64,000 nucleotides of DNA from Pseudomonadota bacterium (GTDB taxonomy: Bacteria > Desulfobacterota > Desulfobulbia > Desulfobulbales > JAGXFP01): the NCBI GenBank assembly GCA_018814305.1, contig JAHJAA010000073.1:1-64000 (forward strand), in the 5' to 3' direction. Positions 61,523-64,000 of this stretch are shown here, piece by piece (position 1 is the stretch's first letter; every line of letters begins with the position of its first letter). The notes under the pieces were generated by a model. It ran no database searches, was not told the origin of the DNA, and saw only the letters and a list, made by a program, of their open reading frames with translations. The position numbers and the translations under genes are program-made.

Positions 61523-64000
61523 GGATTTGTTCCGCCAGCATGGTCCAGCGATTCCGGGGGAATTCCTGGCGTAAACGGTCGAGCCCAACTGCCACTTGAT
61601 CGGGGCGGTCCAGGGACTCGTCAATCATCGCCAGACGGTAAAGGCTTTCCGGGACCCAGTAGGCATGATACTCCTCGGTCAGCAGTCGGTAGCGCTGGGC
61701 CGCCTCCTCCTTCTGGTCGTCAAGGTCCAGGGAGCGTGCCGCCCAGAACAGGGCCTCTTCTTTCTGGGCCTTGACATGCCGCCCGGCAAAGGCCTGATCA
61801 AAATAACGGGCCGCCTCCTCATACTTCTGGGAGCGGAAGTATTGGTGACCCCGCTGGTAAACCCGCTTTGGAGATTGAAAGTAGAGTCCTCCGCAGGCCA
61901 TTAACAGAAGGGGAATGGCAGTGAGTCTGATCAGCCACCAGCGCCGGGAAAATCGGGAATTTGAGCGGTGGGTTTCTTCTATCAGATGTTGACCACGTCT
62001 CTGGAGTACGAAAAATAAGCCATAGCCCAGGATAAAGAAGAGGGCAAGAACCGAGGCGATTTTACCCCAGCGCATGACCTTGGTTGAGCCATAGAACAGT
62101 TCAACCTCCCGATGCGCGGGAACCACCATCATATATCCGGGTGAGACGAGATAGATCGTTTCACCGTTCTTGCTCTGCCAACGGGGATTGAAGCCAAAAC
62201 GAATCAGATGGGGGACCCCGATGGCGCTGGTGGTAAAACGGATTCGCTCCCGTTCGATGGTGACTCCACTGACGGCTTGGATACGTTCAATTCCCGTTGG
62301 TTCAGGCCAGGCCAGGCCTTGTCTTTCCTGGGTCTGTTGAGGGGTGAGAAAGGCCAGGGGTGGGTCATCCGGACTCTTTAATTTTTGAAACCAGGCAAAA
62401 GATTTTTCTTTCCAGTTCTGGCGCCCGGTTACGGAGACCGGACCGTTAATTGGAGTCACGTAGCTGTTGGAGAAGTCTTTTAATCGGTAGATTTCGAAGG
62501 GGGGGCTTCCGCCGATTATTTCATAGAGGCCGGATTTGGTTAATTCTTTCTTGGCATTATCACTTCTAACCAGGATGTCCTGGGTGTTGAGAACCGCCAT
62601 ATGGAGTGCTGCCCGCACCGGATCAAGACTTCCCGAAGGGAATTGGGACAAGGGAGACGAGGGCCGGGCCGAGATCTCCGATTGGAGTTGGTAGATCACC
62701 GGACCCAGGGGGGCTGATTCCATATAGAGACCTTCCAGGACTGGGCGGCCACCAAGAAACATCGGCAGGGTCTCAAGGACCCGGGTGGAGCCGAGGTCAT
62801 TATTATCCGGATCGTGTTCAAAAACCAGGCGGGGCGAGTTGAGGTCGCCCTTGAGCTTGGGGAAGAGTTGCTCCAGGGTAGGCCACATGACCTTGGACTC
62901 CAGGCCGGAATGGTTCCATAGGGTCCAGTGGGGGGCCTGTCTTACCTCGAGGCTTAGAAAGCCCAGGGTCAGAAAGAGCAGGCCGATTCCAGCAAGACCG
63001 CGGGCGGGAAGGGTGATGATCAGTCTTTCGAGAAGGTTGCCGAAGAACCAGCCACTGACCACACAACCCATCAGCCAGGCATAGGGGAAGAATCGAATGT
63101 CTGCCAGGCCGATTCGCTCTGAGGCAAACCAGCCGACCAGGGCAATGACCCCTCCGAAGAGGAAGAGCAGGGCGTGATCAATCCGGTCGGTCGTCCAGCC
63201 CCGCCGGACGTTTGGGATGAGCGGGGTAATGAATATTGCGAGTAGACCGGCAATGAGCACCGGACGGACCGTCATCGGTAGAATATCCTGCCAGTTGTTG
63301 AGCAGGTAAGGAGAATCGTTAGGGGTGATATAGGGGCCGGTCTCGATGAGCGGCCAGAGCCAGAAACCCAAGAGGAGAACAGCCAGGCTATGGGTGCGGA
63401 CCAGATAGAGAAAATTGGCCTTGAAACGGCCGGTTTGGAAGAGAAAGGCCGTGGTGGTAAAGCCGGTTACCAGCAAGGCGTAGCCGTGGGACATGCCGAC
63501 CAGAACCTCAAGGCAGCCGCCCAAAACCCAGTATCGTCCATCCTTGATCCCCCGGCTCCAGACCGCCAGGGTGATCACCGAGAAGACCATTCCGTAACTG
63601 TAGGCGAATTCTCCAGCCAGGGTGCTTAATAGATTACCACCCCAGATCGAGTGCTGCTCATGGAGCATGAAACAAAGGGCCCCCAGAGATCCTGCCAGGG
63701 CCGATAACCGGTGGAAACCGAGAAATCTCCCAACCCCATAGACGATGGCCGGGAGAACGATAATCCCGAGCATGGCTGTTACTTTGAAGGCGACGGCAAA
63801 GGAGAGGAGTTTGGCCAGTAAGGCCATGGTGATGAAGGGCAACGGGAAATAGTAGGAAAGAAAAGGAAAGCCGCCAAAAACCTCGGGGAGCCAGGCGGAG
63901 AGCTTGCCCTGGGGGAAGATGTCGGTAACAAAGATCTTTGCTCCGAAGATCTGGGAGGCCATGTCCCCACCGGTGGGAAGATTGGCGCTGAGCATCAATT
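61512..64000 (-). CDS. Large multi-span membrane protein with C-terminal TPR-like region (5' truncated)
   Basis: The frame stays open to the right end of the window, so the N terminus is missing; at least 828 aa are present. The first visible residues (LPTGGDMASQIFG) match the start of the 6-pyruvoyl-tetrahydropterin-synthase-related membrane family, which resembles GT-C glycosyltransferases. About ten hydrophobic segments follow to near residue 360, then a large soluble domain. After another membrane segment near 660 and one at 690, a TPR-like tail (about 715-820) has repeats such as AARYFDQAFAG and AAQRYRLLTEEY. It probably handles lipid-linked sugars at the inner membrane. Confidence 0.8.
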   Translation of the reverse strand, partial: LMLSANLPTGGDMASQIFGAKIFVTDIFPQGKLSAWLPEVFGGFPFLSYYFPLPFITMALLAKLLSFAVAFKVTAMLGIIVLPAIVYGVGRFLGFHRLSALAGSLGALCFMLHEQHSIWGGNLLSTLAGEFAYSYGMVFSVITLAVWSRGIKDGRYWVLGGCLEVLVGMSHGYALLVTGFTTTAFLFQTGRFKANFLYLVRTHSLAVLLLGFWLWPLIETGPYITPNDSPYLLNNWQDILPMTVRPVLIAGLLAIFITPLIPNVRRGWTTDRIDHALLFLFGGVIALVGWFASERIGLADIRFFPYAWLMGCVVSGWFFGNLLERLIITLPARGLAGIGLLFLTLGFLSLEVRQAPHWTLWNHSGLESKVMWPTLEQLFPKLKGDLNSPRLVFEHDPDNNDLGSTRVLETLPMFLGGRPVLEGLYMESAPLGPVIYQLQSEISARPSSPLSQFPSGSLDPVRAALHMAVLNTQDILVRSDNAKKELTKSGLYEIIGGSPPFEIYRLKDFSNSYVTPINGPVSVTGRQNWKEKSFAWFQKLKSPDDPPLAFLTPQQTQERQGLAWPEPTGIERIQAVSGVTIERERIRFTTSAIGVPHLIRFGFNPRWQSKNGETIYLVSPGYMMVVPAHREVELFYGSTKVMRWGKIASVLALFFILGYGLFFVLQRRGQHLIEETHRSNSRFSRRWWLIRLTAIPLLLMACGGLYFQSPKRVYQRGHQYFRSQKYEEAARYFDQAFAGRHVKAQKEEALFWAARSLDLDDQKEEAAQRYRLLTEEYHAYWVPESLYRLAMIDESLDRPDQVAVGLDRLRQEFPRNRWTMLAEQIHGR

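Overview
The window is a bacterial chromosome segment, most likely from a Desulfobacterota (former Deltaproteobacteria) member, possibly a Desulfobulbales-type anaerobe. The assignment is an inference from several signs: Gram-negative envelope genes (kdsA, kdsC, lptC, rlpA), a nine-haem secreted cytochrome, PAS-rich hybrid kinases, a radical-SAM thiH with a ThiS-fused ThiF, and zinc-ribbon forms of S14, S4 and L36. No 16S rRNA gene is present to confirm it.

Region 1 (1-16.4 kb) holds the end of tuf and then the fused S10, spc and alpha ribosomal operons in canonical order: rpsJ to rplQ with secY, map, infA and rpoA. It closes with a strong intrinsic terminator. Several gaps carry hairpins. 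Six of the ten 30S genes start with TTG or GTG, whereas all sixteen 50S genes start with ATG.

Region 2 (16.5-30.1 kb) is metabolic and envelope-related: thiF, thiS, thiG and thiH, an AICAR formyltransferase lacking the IMP cyclohydrolase domain, an unknown 434-aa protein, rlpA overlapping a nonahaem cytochrome, pyrG, the kdsA-kdsC-lptC LPS set, and pyrF. A 104-nt foldable inverted repeat lies between lptC and pyrF.

Region 3 (30.1-47.3 kb) contains a hybrid histidine kinase, two LysE exporters, a lipoprotein, the leftward priA-def-fmt-larC-pgpA run, tilS, a His-containing membrane protein coupled to a second hybrid kinase, small envelope proteins and an A-type Fe-S protein.

Region 4 (47.3-54.4 kb) starts at tRNA-Arg(CCG) and is visibly AT-richer. 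It carries a three-gene cassette of unknown function, including a protein that joins an alkyltransferase-like DNA-binding domain to a HEPN-like domain, then a GAPDH, a Cys-containing conserved protein, a PilZ protein and a small secreted protein. No integrase is present.

Region 5 (54.4-61.0 kb) is the most novel-looking part. A tight four-gene leftward operon encodes a SpeD-like pyruvoyl enzyme, a GNAT acyltransferase, an ATP-grasp ligase and a fold-III PLP decarboxylase. It is preceded by a near-consensus sigma-54 promoter and lies divergent from a sigma-54 activator with a degenerate receiver domain. A 40-bp palindrome and a 12-bp palindrome lie between them. I propose that this is a sigma-54-controlled pathway that decarboxylates amino acids and joins or acylates the amines. 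The window ends with a GtrA-like protein and a truncated large membrane protein, probably involved in envelope glycan synthesis.
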